Positions 7,652-15,581 are shown, counted from the first letter of the stretch. The stretch is DNA of 64,000 nucleotides from Halalkalirubrum salinum (GCF_005543295.1 NZ_SRSG01000003.1:1-64000), one strand, 5' to 3'. Notes: generated from the letters alone by a model not told the origin. Made by a program: numbers and translations.

Positions 7652-9067
7652 CTACCGCTCAAACCCGTGGATCGCCCAATGTTGTTCAAGAAAAAGTAAA
7701 TGTGGATACAATTCTGCATCATCTGGAAGGTGCAATGACTGGCCCTCAAGCTGCTTGAACTCATAATGGCCGTTCTTGTCTGGTGCTTCAGTTACCATGA
7801 TTTCGTGGCTATCAGTAACCGACAACCAACCTGTGTCAAATGCCCAGTGATGGAACTTACACAGAGCGATTCCGTTCCGGACGTCGTTACGTCCGCCTTC
7901 AGACACCGGATAGATGTGGGCGGCTTCGACTTCTGGGTTTCCACTGGGGGATTCACGTTGGCACCCACAGACAGCACAGGTGTTGTCGTACGCCTCCCGA
8001 ATTAATTCAGTGAACGCACGGTCACGCGCTCTTCGGCGTGTCTCAACATACTGCGTTTCATCTTCAGTCAATTCCGGCGCTTGTTCAACCGCTTTCTTCA
8101 ATTTGGATTTTTGATCTTCGACTTCCGATATAGTTGGTTCACTTGCAAATAACACAGAAGCAAGCGATCCATGCTCCTGTCGTACACTCACTGCCCGCTC
8201 ATCTGCAACCCTAGTGAAACCTTGGACGACCTGCCGCCCGTCGTATCCCAGCAACGTCCACACTCGGTCAACACCAGGAACATTGTAAGTGAATTCATCG
8301 ATTGTGAAGAGATGGCGACTCTCTGGATTATTCCATAGTAATTTCCCAACATCTGCATTCTCAAAAGTACGGCTAACAATGCCCCCGCAAAAGAATCTCC
8401 CCTGATAATAGAAGAGAACGTAGTCGTCTGGTTCCATCTTGTCGATCGCTGATCGTTTCTTCTGAGCATCTGTTTCGGTCGTTCCCCACATCCGGAGCCG
8501 TGCAATTCCTTCTAGCTGAGAGGGAAGCTCACCGTATTGTCGCAGGTCATGGGGCTCTTCGACTGAATTCCTAAACCGATCTCTCCACTCATCATTAACG
8601 GGGATTAGATAGAGTCCGCAATCTTCTGCGTCTGAGGGGTCTCGATGTTGCATAGTAAAAATGAGAACTTCCCGCCCACCCTGTTCCTCACGACGATAGC
8701 TTTGCACATCAATTTCGCCTTGATATTCCCACCCTGTTCTATCCTGTCTCTTATAGAAGAAATATACCGGAAAATCCGCTAAAATCGCGTCAATGAGCAC
8801 TGAATTCCCCGGAGAGTCTTCGTTTTGATCGCCGCGTAACCCTTCGCCGATATATTCGAACTGTCCCTGTCTCACGGAATCGCTGTATGGCCCGTCCTCA
8901 TTCGCAAAGATCAGCAGATACCGATTGTTGTTGTGATCTCGCCGTGGATTGATACCGGAAATTCGATAACCGAAGCCCGTATCGAAGGCTTGCTCAATTT
9001 CCTCTTGAGTGAGCCGATCGCCCAGTTCAAGATCCTGCGGCGGTGTATGCATATTCAAAAACATCAC
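7652..9067 (-). CDS. modification-dependent restriction endonuclease: SRA-like, EVE-like and HNH domains
   Basis: 471 residues in three parts. Residues about 15-160 (GFGYRISGINPRRDHNNNR, YSDSVRQGQFEYIGEGLRGD) look like a YDG/SRA-type flipped-base reader. Residues about 190-320 (IARLRMWGTTE, MEPDDYVLFYYQGRFFCGGIV, RVWTLLGYDG) look like an EVE/PUA-type reader. The C-terminus is an HNH nuclease: CAVCG, then EAAHIYPVSEGG, then NGIALCKFHHWAFD. This is the plan of type IV enzymes that cut DNA with modified cytosines. No cognate methylase is adjacent, which fits restriction of foreign modified DNA. The first ATG at 9067 is followed by another at 9064; either could be the start. Two reader domains in one chain is less common than one. 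Confidence 0.75.
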   Translation of the reverse strand: MMFLNMHTPPQDLELGDRLTQEEIEQAFDTGFGYRISGINPRRDHNNNRYLLIFANEDGPYSDSVRQGQFEYIGEGLRGDQNEDSPGNSVLIDAILADFPVYFFYKRQDRTGWEYQGEIDVQSYRREEQGGREVLIFTMQHRDPSDAEDCGLYLIPVNDEWRDRFRNSVEEPHDLRQYGELPSQLEGIARLRMWGTTETDAQKKRSAIDKMEPDDYVLFYYQGRFFCGGIVSRTFENADVGKLLWNNPESRHLFTIDEFTYNVPGVDRVWTLLGYDGRQVVQGFTRVADERAVSVRQEHGSLASVLFASEPTISEVEDQKSKLKKAVEQAPELTEDETQYVETRRRARDRAFTELIREAYDNTCAVCGCQRESPSGNPEVEAAHIYPVSEGGRNDVRNGIALCKFHHWAFDTGWLSVTDSHEIMVTEAPDKNGHYEFKQLEGQSLHLPDDAELYPHLLFLEQHWAIHGFER

Positions 9068-9333
9068 AACTGCCCAACATTACTCTTCCCCTGGACATAC
9101 GAATCCACGAACTCCCTGAACGCCTAATAGAACACCTGAATTAATTTGTCGACTTTCCGGTGAAATCTCAGCGGTACTGTATCGATCGACAACAATCGCC
9201 ACCTACTCCTCGCATTGAATCCCATTAACGACACGATCGCTTCGTTATCCAAACTGCTGTGCCTCCGAAGACCTATAATTCCCGAGCAGAAACCGTTCTG
9301 GGGCGGATAAAAGCCATCGTCGGTCGCCAACCC

Positions 9334-9822
9334 ATGCATTCCGTGTTTCAATACCTCGATCCACGGCAGTCGGTTTTCCCCGTCCCACTGGCATTTATAA
9401 TCGGCCTCGCGCTGCACGTCGTCGATCAGGCGCTGAATTTCCGGGCTGGGCCCGTCCCGATCGCGATCGCTGCGCCACTCGTCGCTGTATTCACATACAT
9501 CTATCTCCGACCCAACACGTGGCCGCGCCGCTTTGCCGTGGTGTCCGTGTGGGCGGTTTTCGGCACGGGGATTGCGCTACTCGGTCATGCGCTGCACTCG
9601 CTGTCCTACCGGCTTCCGCGCCCGTTGACCGAACCCGAGATGCTCCTGTTCGATCTTGGGACGTTTTTGTGGTTCGTGTTCGCGCTGACGATCGCGTACG
9701 TGATCGCCGCTCGAACCACTGACGAGACGCGGGCGTGGATCGCGATCGCCGCTGGGCCCTTACTCCAGTTGCTGTGGACCCTCAGTTTTCGGCTGCTCGT
9801 TGCTGTGGGGTTGTACGCGTGA
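9334..9822 (+). CDS. integral membrane protein, about five segments, unknown function
   Basis: From the ATG at 9334 the product is 162 residues with about five hydrophobic helices (VPLAFIIGLALHVV, IAIAAPLVAVFTYIYL, FAVVSVWAVFGTGIALLG, LGTFLWFVFALTIAYVIA, AIAAGPLLQLLWTLSF). An in-frame ATG at 9259 would add a 25-residue basic extension that looks non-coding, so I prefer 9334. I do not recognise a family. The gene is GC-rich, core-like in codon use, and stands alone between the restriction gene and the remnant of hepT. Its direction is opposite to both neighbours. Confidence 0.65.
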   Translation: MHSVFQYLDPRQSVFPVPLAFIIGLALHVVDQALNFRAGPVPIAIAAPLVAVFTYIYLRPNTWPRRFAVVSVWAVFGTGIALLGHALHSLSYRLPRPLTEPEMLLFDLGTFLWFVFALTIAYVIAARTTDETRAWIAIAAGPLLQLLWTLSFRLLVAVGLYA

Positions 9823-9871
9823 GTTTGCGAACCTTGTGGTTCCGCAAATTTCAGTTGGTCCCTTTTGTCCA

Positions 9872-9961
9872 TTATGCGATCTGTTGACTATACGTATCGT
9901 ACACAGAGAGGCCTGTTTGAAGGATTTCATACACCTCTTCATTATTTATGGAAGTTTCAAG
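9872..9961 (-). pseudogene. 3' fragment of hepT, cut off by the TnpB element
   Basis: On the minus strand, the 90 bases ending in TAA at 9872-9874 encode LETSINNEEVYEILQTGLS and then VYDTYSQQIA. This is the C-terminal helix expected of HepT proteins after the R-X4-H-X-Y motif. Joining base 9961 to base 11419 restores one frame: HEYGH followed by LETSINNEEVY. The rebuilt HepT has about 145 residues, normal for the family. The fragment has no start codon and is now separated from the rest by about 1.46 kb. Confidence 0.8.
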
Positions 9962-9968
9962 GCTAAAA

Positions 9969-9988
9969 CCCCGCCCTTCAGGGCGGGG
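9969..9988 (+). repeat. left-end hairpin of the TnpB element
   Basis: Arms CCCCGCCC (9969-9976) and GGGCGGGG (9981-9988) enclose the loop TTCA. Subterminal hairpins of this kind are what IS200/IS605 Y1 transposases bind. The loop and flanking bases recur in the right-end hairpin. Confidence 0.85.
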
Positions 9989-10100
9989 ATACAACCGACA
10001 ACCCATACACTAACCCTGTTCAATGGCACTGCCGGATATTCCACGCCCAGTCGTTACTTTTAATATACAATTTCTCATAACTGGTTATGGACACAGTCTG

Positions 10101-11369
10101 ATGCTGGAGATAACCCGCACCTATCGAGCGAAAATCGTCAACCACCAACAAGTGAGAGACGACCTCGACCAGTGTGGGTTCTCCGCGTCGAAACTGTGGA
10201 ACGTCGCCCGATACTACACGCAAGGCCGATGGGGTGAAGACGGGGAAATCCCCGACGACGGCGAACTCAAATCCGAACTCAAGAAACACGAACGATACAG
10301 TGACCTACATTCTCAGTCAAGTCAGCGAGTTCTCGAAGAGCTTGCTGAGTCGTTCACTAGTTGGTACAAAGCACGCCAACGCGGAGACGAGAATGCCAAC
10401 CCACCCGGCTACCGCAAACACGGCGACGAACACCCACGCTCCACCGTGACGTGGAAGCAGAAAGGAATCAAGCACGACGCCAACCACAACAAGCTCCGCC
10501 TGAGTAAAGGTTTCAACCTGAAGAACCACCGCTCGGACTTCATCCTCTGCGAGTACGAGACGCGACCAGACGTGACCGTGGAGAACATCCAGCAAGTTCG
10601 AGCCGTCTGGAACGGCGACCGCTGGGAACTCCACCTCGTCTGCAAGGTTGAGATACCCACAGAGGACGCTCCCGGCGACAACACGGCGGGTATTGACCTC
10701 GGTATCAAGAACTACCTCGCCATCGCCTACGACGACGGTGACGCTGAGTTGTATCCGGGGAACGTGCTGAAACAAGACAAGCACTACTTCACCCGTGACG
10801 AGTACGATACAGAAGGCGAAAACGGCCCGTCACGTCGTGCGCTTCGTGCCCGTCAGAAACTCTCGCGTCGGAAAGACCACTTCCTTCACGCACTCGCCAA
10901 GCACGTCGTTGAGCAGTGCATCGACCACGAGGTCGGTCGTATTGTCATCGGAGACCTGAGCGAGATTCGTAAGGACGAGAACGGTGACTCACGGAATTGG
11001 GGTCGAAGTGGGAACAAGAAACTCCACGGACGGGAGTTCGATCGGTTCACCACGTTGCTCGAATACAAGGCGGAGGAACACGGTATTCTCGTTGACCGAA
11101 CGAGCGAGCGCGACACGAGTAAGACGTGTTCGTGCTGTGGACGGAAGCGTGATGCGAATCGCGTGGAGCGTGGCCTGTACGTCTGTGAGTCGTGCGGAGC
11201 GACGATGAACGCGGACGTGAATGGTGCAGTGAACATTCGGAGAAAGATAACTCAGAATCCTCCAACAGAGGATATGAGTAACGGTCGTTTGGCACGGCCA
11301 GTAGCCTACCTGTTCAACCAAACCTCCGGGTCGTTCCACCCGAGGGAACAGGTGGGTTGCGAACCTTAA
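10101..11369 (+). CDS. tnpB: TnpB RNA-guided nuclease
   Basis: 422 residues from the ATG at 10101; an earlier in-frame ATG at 10023 lies in the element's left end and reads poorly. The N-terminal half is the basic recognition part. RuvC-I is AGIDLGIKN with Asp199. The RuvC-II strand reads IVIGDL with Gly284 where classic TnpB has Glu; a Glu follows later in FTTLLEYKAEEHGI (Glu321). RuvC-III is NADVNGAVNI with Asp372. A zinc finger (CSCCG and YVCESCG) sits between RuvC-II and III. TnpB uses an RNA from the element's right end to cleave empty donor sites next to a short TAM. The Gly-for-Glu change with a shifted Glu matches described TnpB variants with a rearranged catalytic site, so loss of activity should not be assumed. 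Confidence 0.9.
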   Translation: MLEITRTYRAKIVNHQQVRDDLDQCGFSASKLWNVARYYTQGRWGEDGEIPDDGELKSELKKHERYSDLHSQSSQRVLEELAESFTSWYKARQRGDENANPPGYRKHGDEHPRSTVTWKQKGIKHDANHNKLRLSKGFNLKNHRSDFILCEYETRPDVTVENIQQVRAVWNGDRWELHLVCKVEIPTEDAPGDNTAGIDLGIKNYLAIAYDDGDAELYPGNVLKQDKHYFTRDEYDTEGENGPSRRALRARQKLSRRKDHFLHALAKHVVEQCIDHEVGRIVIGDLSEIRKDENGDSRNWGRSGNKKLHGREFDRFTTLLEYKAEEHGILVDRTSERDTSKTCSCCGRKRDANRVERGLYVCESCGATMNADVNGAVNIRRKITQNPPTEDMSNGRLARPVAYLFNQTSGSFHPREQVGCEP

Positions 11370-11434
11370 TATCCCAACGCTCGGGAATCCTCGCCCTTCA
11401 GAGCGGGGAGGATGTCAAATGGCCGTACTCGTGA
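11290..11434 (+). ncRNA. probable TnpB guide RNA (omega/reRNA) with guide in hepT
   Basis: By analogy with characterised TnpB systems, the guide RNA overlaps the tnpB 3' end and runs through the right-end hairpin (about 11387-11413) to the element end at 11418. The guide is then the next ~16 bases of flank (ATGGCCGTACTCGTGA, 11419-11434). That guide lies in hepT and would match an intact, element-free hepT allele. The 5' border is a guess; the 3' border follows from the element end. Confidence 0.45.
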
Positions 11435-11766
11435 GCGAGCACGTTCCGAAAGCCGATTGCAGCGACAAGCGTATTGGCCGTTTCTTCATCGATAACACCC
11501 TCACGGCTGAGCACGCGAATGGCGCCTTTGGATGTTGTGCCGTTGAATCCAAATTCGCGTGTGGCGATGTGTTGCGCAAGGTCGCCAGAGGCCTGAATTA
11601 CGTTTTCGAACATCCGTTCGACGGCACGCTGCTCGGTCGTACTTGAAAGAAATTCGCGGTTGGAGAGTGTTTCTTGTTTTCTTTTGAGCTCGCCGTGGTA
11701 CTGCTCAATCTGTTTGAGTTTAACCGAGATGACCCGTTCGTCAACCACGTAATCCGCCCTCCGCAA
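11419..11766 (-). pseudogene. HepT (HEPN, DUF86) toxin, 3' end replaced by the TnpB element
   Basis: The intact part encodes 116 residues of a HEPN ribonuclease with the signature RNVLAHEY (R-X4-H-X-Y). The current reading frame runs six codons into the element and stops at 11398 (HEYGH then LTSSPL). About 29 native C-terminal residues are lost and found again at 9872-9961. In MNT/HEPN modules the antitoxin MntA adds AMP to the Tyr of this motif, which is still present. The truncated protein may be unstable or inactive, since HEPN dimers use the C-terminal helix; that is inference. The start at 11766 overlaps mntA by 26 bases; a later GTG (YVVDERV region) is another candidate. Confidence 0.85.
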
Positions 11767-12163
11767 TCCGATCGATTACCGCGCGCTGTTCACGACGAAG
11801 CGCCTCACGTTGCGCATCAAATTCTGTCTCTATTGTCGCCTTGAATTTCTCAAATAGTTGTTTGTCGCCACAGAGAAGTTCGCCGTTCACGGCATCGTGT
11901 GCAACATCCACTGGGAGTGATTCGATATCAGAGACATCAACAAAGGGGAGATCTTCGTGTTGGATCTCACCAGACAGGAAACAGCGCTTGTCGAATCGAT
12001 CGCGCTTAGAAAGCTCATCAGCGAACTTGACGGCAAGATCAAAATCAGATGAGGACGTCGATTCACCCGAGAGCTGTGATCCAAAGACGACAGCAAACAC
12101 AATATCTGGATCAGCGCAGACCGTCTCCGCTAGGGTAGAACGCGTCGCTGCACTCAGATCCAT
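11741..12163 (-). CDS. MntA nucleotidyltransferase antitoxin
   Basis: A 140-residue minimal nucleotidyltransferase with VVFGSQLSGESTSSSDFDLAV, the GS-X-G-E...S-D-F-D-L metal site, and a third acidic strand (DLPFVDVSDI). MntA proteins neutralise HepT by transferring AMP to the HEPN Tyr. I take the ATG at 12163 (MDLSAATRS) because the upstream ATG at 12175 adds only four poor residues. The gene overlaps hepT, as usual for this operon. It is intact although its toxin is broken by the TnpB element, so it may be a free antitoxin now. Confidence 0.85.
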   Translation of the reverse strand: MDLSAATRSTLAETVCADPDIVFAVVFGSQLSGESTSSSDFDLAVKFADELSKRDRFDKRCFLSGEIQHEDLPFVDVSDIESLPVDVAHDAVNGELLCGDKQLFEKFKATIETEFDAQREALRREQRAVIDRIAEGGLRG

Positions 12164-12232
12164 ATATAAAATCACGCCGTATCGTTACAAAAGCATACCG
12201 CCGCTCTGAAATGATAAAACTCAACGAACCCG

Positions 12233-12496
12233 TTACTCAGCATCAGTGTCGGACTTCTTGTTCGCCTCACGGATCTCGATCGCCACATCTGTGACGTGTT
12301 GCTGATGCGCTGCTGAGAGTTGTGCGCTCTGGGCCGCATCGAGCTGTCCGTCGACGACCGCGTTCTGTTGTGGCCCCCATCTTTCGGGCGGCTCGGACTT
12401 GATGTATTCGACCCAGCGTTTGATACCCTTGATGCGCTGCTCGCGGTTGCGTTCGTGCTTCGCCGCAAGCTGCTCACGCTTGTTTGAGTCGCTCAT
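12233..12496 (-). CDS. small charged protein overlapping the nucleotidyltransferase-like gene
   Basis: An 87-residue (from ATG 12496; 92 from 12511) strongly hydrophilic, Gln/Ala/Glu/Arg-rich, helical protein (KREQLAAKHERNREQRIKG, AQSAQLSAAHQQHVTDVAIE). I do not recognise a family. The start lies 23 bases inside the 3' end of the upstream gene (stop at 12474), so the two are translationally coupled. The arrangement of a large nucleotidyltransferase-like protein followed by a small overlapping partner resembles a toxin-antitoxin module, and it lies next to the MntA-HepT pair. Function is not known. Confidence 0.65.
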   Translation of the reverse strand: MSDSNKREQLAAKHERNREQRIKGIKRWVEYIKSEPPERWGPQQNAVVDGQLDAAQSAQLSAAHQQHVTDVAIEIREANKKSDTDAE

Positions 12497-13076
12497 ATTC
12501 GTCCTCGACATCGAGTCGTGTTACCCACTGTTCGAGGCGGGGGACACTAAGACTTTCTTCGAACAGCGTGAAGAGGTGAACGGCGTCTTCGAGATCCTTC
12601 TGCGCAGCGAGGTACAACTTGTACGCGATCTGTAGTTCGAGCGGGCCGATCGGGACTGCGCGATCGCCGATCTGCGCTGTGATCGCGTTGGTGAGCGATG
12701 AACGATCGAACTCATCCCGCACAAATTTGACTTCGAGATGCGGCGTGATCTGGTCTTCCGGCGCGACCCAGAGGTTTTCACCGTTGTTGAGCATCTCGTA
12801 TATTGAAACGAGCGGCATTGCTGGGCCCCAAAATCCTTCTTTGGCAAGCATCTCCGCAAGTTCCTCTGCAGTCTCTTCGTCGATCCGTTCAATAAGAACG
12901 TCGACATCTTCGGTCGAACGTGCTCGGCCGGCGAGAATCGAGACGTATCCGGCGATGTAGACATGTCGGATCCCGAATCGATTGAGAATATCGGAGAACG
13001 TGATCGCTAACTCGTCGAGTTGGTTCGGCTCACGCTCGATAATGAGCGTATCGTTTCGAAGCTCAATACCGCCCAT
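12474..13076 (-). CDS. nucleotidyltransferase-fold protein (DUF6036/AbiEii-like)
   Basis: 200 residues. The motif IAGYVSILAGRARSTEDVDVLIE matches the glycine-rich G-X-X-X..(T)-X-D-X-D-(V/L) pattern of nucleotidyltransferases grouped as DUF6036/AbiEii-like. A later acidic strand (TPHLEVKFVRDEF) fits the third metal ligand. A helical C-terminus (LELQIAYKLYLAAQKDLEDAV) also matches that group, in which ELQ..YKL...KDxxDA is recurrent. Members are toxin or antitoxin halves of defence modules. It is the first gene of a two-gene unit with the small protein at 12233-12496 and lies about 160 bases downstream of pgk, on the same strand. Confidence 0.65.
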   Translation of the reverse strand: MGGIELRNDTLIIEREPNQLDELAITFSDILNRFGIRHVYIAGYVSILAGRARSTEDVDVLIERIDEETAEELAEMLAKEGFWGPAMPLVSIYEMLNNGENLWVAPEDQITPHLEVKFVRDEFDRSSLTNAITAQIGDRAVPIGPLELQIAYKLYLAAQKDLEDAVHLFTLFEESLSVPRLEQWVTRLDVEDEYERLKQA

Positions 13077-13238
13077 AGCGATTCATTAGGTGGCCGGCGC
13101 ATAAATCCCGCGAGTAGCCGTACTGACTCATTATGTCTATTGTAGTCGTCTCCCGGATCGATCGTCAGCAGGGCCTCCAGCCCCTGCTCGATCGAGAGGT
13201 CATTCGCTACAATAAACAGTATCGCCGTACCTGTACTG

Positions 13239-14456
13239 TTATTTGGCCGCGTCGATCAACAGCTCGATCGCCGGCAGCGGCTCGCCGGTCAGCGCACGGA
13301 TGTAGGCCCCACCGGCGATCGAGACGTGTGAGAAGTCCGATTCTTCCATCCCGTACATCTCGATCGCCCGGGAGGTGTCGCCACCCCCGACGACCGAAAA
13401 GCAGTCAGTGTCGGCGATCGCCTCGAGTACCCCAACCGTCCCGACCGAGAATCGCTCGTCTTCGAAGACGCCGAGGGCCCCTTTGACGAACACCGCATCC
13501 GAGTCGCGGATGATCGGCTCGTAGGCCGCGACGCTGTCGGAGCCGATATCGAGGAATGACTCCGTCTTCTCCGCAATTTCGGCCACGTCGATCTCTGCGC
13601 GATCGTCTTCCTCGTCAGCGTACGCGAGGTCGACGGCGAGTTCGATCTGGTCACCGCGATCGGCCAAGAGCTCGCCGATCGTGTCTGCGTTTTCATCCCA
13701 CTGGCTGTCGAAGAGCTCACTGTCGTCGATATCGTATCCGACATTTGCGCCGTCTGCACGCAGGAACAGCTCACCGGCGATCCCGCCCATGCAGAAGGTG
13801 TCGATGCGATCGCCGATCGCGTTCATCACGCCGATGACGTCGGTGGCTTTTGTCCCGCCGATGATCATTGTCACTTGGCCGTCGAATTCGCGTTCGGCGA
13901 TCGCGGTGTTGGCCTCGTACTCCGACTGCATCACACGACCCGCGTACGCGGGCAGGACGAGCGGGAAGCCGACCAGCGAGGCGTGTTTGCGGTGTGCCGC
14001 CGAGTACGCGTCGTTGATATACGCGTCGAACTCACCCGCAAGTGTCTGGACAAACTTGGTTTCGGCTTTCACTTCGGGATCTTCTTCGGGGAGTTCCTCG
14101 TCGGCCATCCGGGTGTTTTCGAGTAGGAGCACCTCTCCTGCCTCGAGCGATCGGATCGCCTCGAGGGCCGTCTCGCTGTAGATGCCCTCGACGAACCCCA
14201 CGTCGCGATCGATGTGGTCGGCGAGCACCTCGGCGTGACTCGACAGCGAAATGAAGCTGTCGCGTCCTGGCCGGCCCTGGTGGGCCATGCACACGACGCG
14301 GTGGCCCGCCTCGGCAAGTTCGCCGACGGTTTCGGCGTGGCGATCGAACCGGCGGTTGTCCTGGGCGGTTCCGTCTTCGACCGGCGAGTTGAGGTCGAGC
14401 CGGACGAGGACGCGCTGTGCGTCGTCGAGGTCGTCAATGGTGTTGAAGGCTGTCAT
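13239..14456 (-). CDS. pgk: phosphoglycerate kinase
   Basis: 405 residues. Interconverts 1,3-bisphosphoglycerate and 3-phosphoglycerate with ATP in glycolysis/gluconeogenesis. Visible landmarks: the N-terminal VLVRLDLNSPVED (archaeal version of R-x-D-x-N-x-P), the substrate loop CMAHQGRPGRDSF, MIIGGTKATDVI (hinge/nucleotide site), VKGALGVFED, and the C-terminal VVGGGDTSRAI. Length is normal. It follows gap on the same strand with a 66-base gap, so the two enzymes of consecutive steps are probably co-transcribed. CGATCG-rich and typical of the host core genome. Confidence 0.95.
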   Translation of the reverse strand: MTAFNTIDDLDDAQRVLVRLDLNSPVEDGTAQDNRRFDRHAETVGELAEAGHRVVCMAHQGRPGRDSFISLSSHAEVLADHIDRDVGFVEGIYSETALEAIRSLEAGEVLLLENTRMADEELPEEDPEVKAETKFVQTLAGEFDAYINDAYSAAHRKHASLVGFPLVLPAYAGRVMQSEYEANTAIAEREFDGQVTMIIGGTKATDVIGVMNAIGDRIDTFCMGGIAGELFLRADGANVGYDIDDSELFDSQWDENADTIGELLADRGDQIELAVDLAYADEEDDRAEIDVAEIAEKTESFLDIGSDSVAAYEPIIRDSDAVFVKGALGVFEDERFSVGTVGVLEAIADTDCFSVVGGGDTSRAIEMYGMEESDFSHVSIAGGAYIRALTGEPLPAIELLIDAAK

Positions 14457-14522
14457 GGTGTCTGTGACTATCCGTTGGTGGATGCGAACAAAAATCGGTG
14501 TGGTCGTGTAGGCGATCGGGTC

Positions 14523-15581
14523 TTACGCTTCGTTCGTGACGTACTCGGCCATGTCGAGCATTCGGCTCGAGAAGCCGTACTCGTTGTCGTACCACGTCAG
14601 GATCTTTACGAGGCCGTCGCCGTCGTCGCCAACGACGTCCGTCGAGTTCAGATCCGCGTACGAGGAAAACGGCAGGCCGACGATGTCAGAGGAGACGACC
14701 TCATCATCGGTGTAGCCGAGTACGCCCGCGAGCGGTCCCGAATCGGCGGCCGCGCGGAACGCGTCGTTGACGTCCTCAACCGTGACGCTCGATTCGAGAT
14801 CGACGACGAGTTCGGTGAGCGAGCCGTTCGGGATCGGGACCCGGATCGCCATTCCGTCGAGTTTGCCGTCCAGTTGCGGGAGGATCTTCGTCGCCGCCTG
14901 GGCTGCGCCGGTCGTCGTTGGGACGATGTTCTCGGCGGCTGCGCGACCGCGGCGCTGTTTGGCTTTCGGGCTGTCAATGAGGTTCTGCGACCCGGTGTAG
15001 GCGTGGACGGTCGTGAGCGTCCCCGATCGGATGCCGAACTCCTCGTCGAGCACCTTCGCCACCGGCGTGACGCTGTTGGTGGTACAGGAGGCGTTCGAGA
15101 TCACGTCTTCGCCCTCGTACTCCTCATGGTTGACTCCGTAGACGAGCTGTTTGACCGGCTTGTCACCCTTCGGCGGCGCGGAGATGATGACTGTGTCCGC
15201 GCCTGCATCGAGGTGAGCGCTCGCGTCGTCTTTCGTTCGGAAGATTCCGGTACATTCGAAGGCAACGTCGACGTCCAGGTCGTCCCACGGGAGTTCAGCC
15301 GGGCTCTGGATGTTGTACACCGGGGTCGAGGTGTCGCCGATCGTCAGCGCGCCGTCGGTGAGCTCGAGCCCGTCGAGCCGCCCCATGATGGTATCGTACT
15401 TTGCGAGATACCGCATGTCTTCGGGATCCATGACGTCGTTGATCCCTGCAAGCTCGATATGCGGACTCTCTAGTACCGCACGGAATACGCTGCGACCGAT
15501 CCGCCCGAAGCCGTTGAGACCGATGCGAACGACATCCTCCTCGGCGACAGCTTCGCCTGCGTTGAGGTACGATTTACTCAT
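14523..15581 (-). CDS. gap: glyceraldehyde-3-phosphate dehydrogenase, bacterial-type (class I)
   Basis: 352 residues. The Rossmann start is VRIGLNGFGRIGRSVFRAV. The catalytic site is SNASCTTNSVTPVAKVL (Cys) with the partner His in TTVHAYTGSQNL. RRGRAAAENIVPTTTGAA and the C-terminal TWYDNEYGFSSRMLDM complete the family pattern. This is the bacterial-like NAD enzyme that haloarchaea use for sugar breakdown, not the archaeal class II form. The ATG at 15581 is preceded by a short N-terminal extension (MSKSYLNAGEAVAEED) common in haloarchaeal copies. First gene of a gap-pgk unit. The intergenic region up to 15723 is shared with the divergent hsp20 gene and is AT-rich (AGATACTTAAAATC). Confidence 0.95.
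   Translation of the reverse strand: MSKSYLNAGEAVAEEDVVRIGLNGFGRIGRSVFRAVLESPHIELAGINDVMDPEDMRYLAKYDTIMGRLDGLELTDGALTIGDTSTPVYNIQSPAELPWDDLDVDVAFECTGIFRTKDDASAHLDAGADTVIISAPPKGDKPVKQLVYGVNHEEYEGEDVISNASCTTNSVTPVAKVLDEEFGIRSGTLTTVHAYTGSQNLIDSPKAKQRRGRAAAENIVPTTTGAAQAATKILPQLDGKLDGMAIRVPIPNGSLTELVVDLESSVTVEDVNDAFRAAADSGPLAGVLGYTDDEVVSSDIVGLPFSSYADLNSTDVVGDDGDGLVKILTWYDNEYGFSSRMLDMAEYVTNEA

Larger units (their letters stand above)
9962..11418 (+). mobile_element. IS200/IS605-group solo-TnpB element (IS1341-like), no TnpA
   Basis: The left end carries a perfect 8-bp hairpin CCCCGCCC-TTCA-GGGCGGGG at 9969-9988. The right end has a related hairpin at about 11387-11413 around CCCTTCAGAGC and terminates GATGTCAA. 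A single tnpB lies between them. No TnpA transposase is present, so movement would need one in trans. Boundaries come from the split hepT: restoring the HepT frame needs left flank through 9961 and right flank from 11419. TCAA occurs just outside the left end (9957-9960) and at the right end (11415-11418), as expected for a family that cuts at short tetranucleotide marks and makes no long target duplication. The exact end could shift by one base. Confidence 0.85.

Noticed and set aside
9124-9417. 97-codon minus-strand frame before the membrane protein
   Set aside because: Mixed composition with no family match; overlaps the start of the membrane protein in antisense. I considered a decayed transposase but could not support it.
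9962-10100. A TnpA (Y1 transposase) gene in the element
   Set aside because: The space between the left end and tnpB is under 140 bases with no His-hydrophobe-His motif, so the element is tnpB-only.
13160-13200. Palindromic GC-rich stretch between pgk and the nucleotidyltransferase-like gene as terminator
   Set aside because: The imperfect inverted repeat around GCAGGGCCTCCAGCCCCTGC has no T-run and no other support, so I did not list it as a feature.
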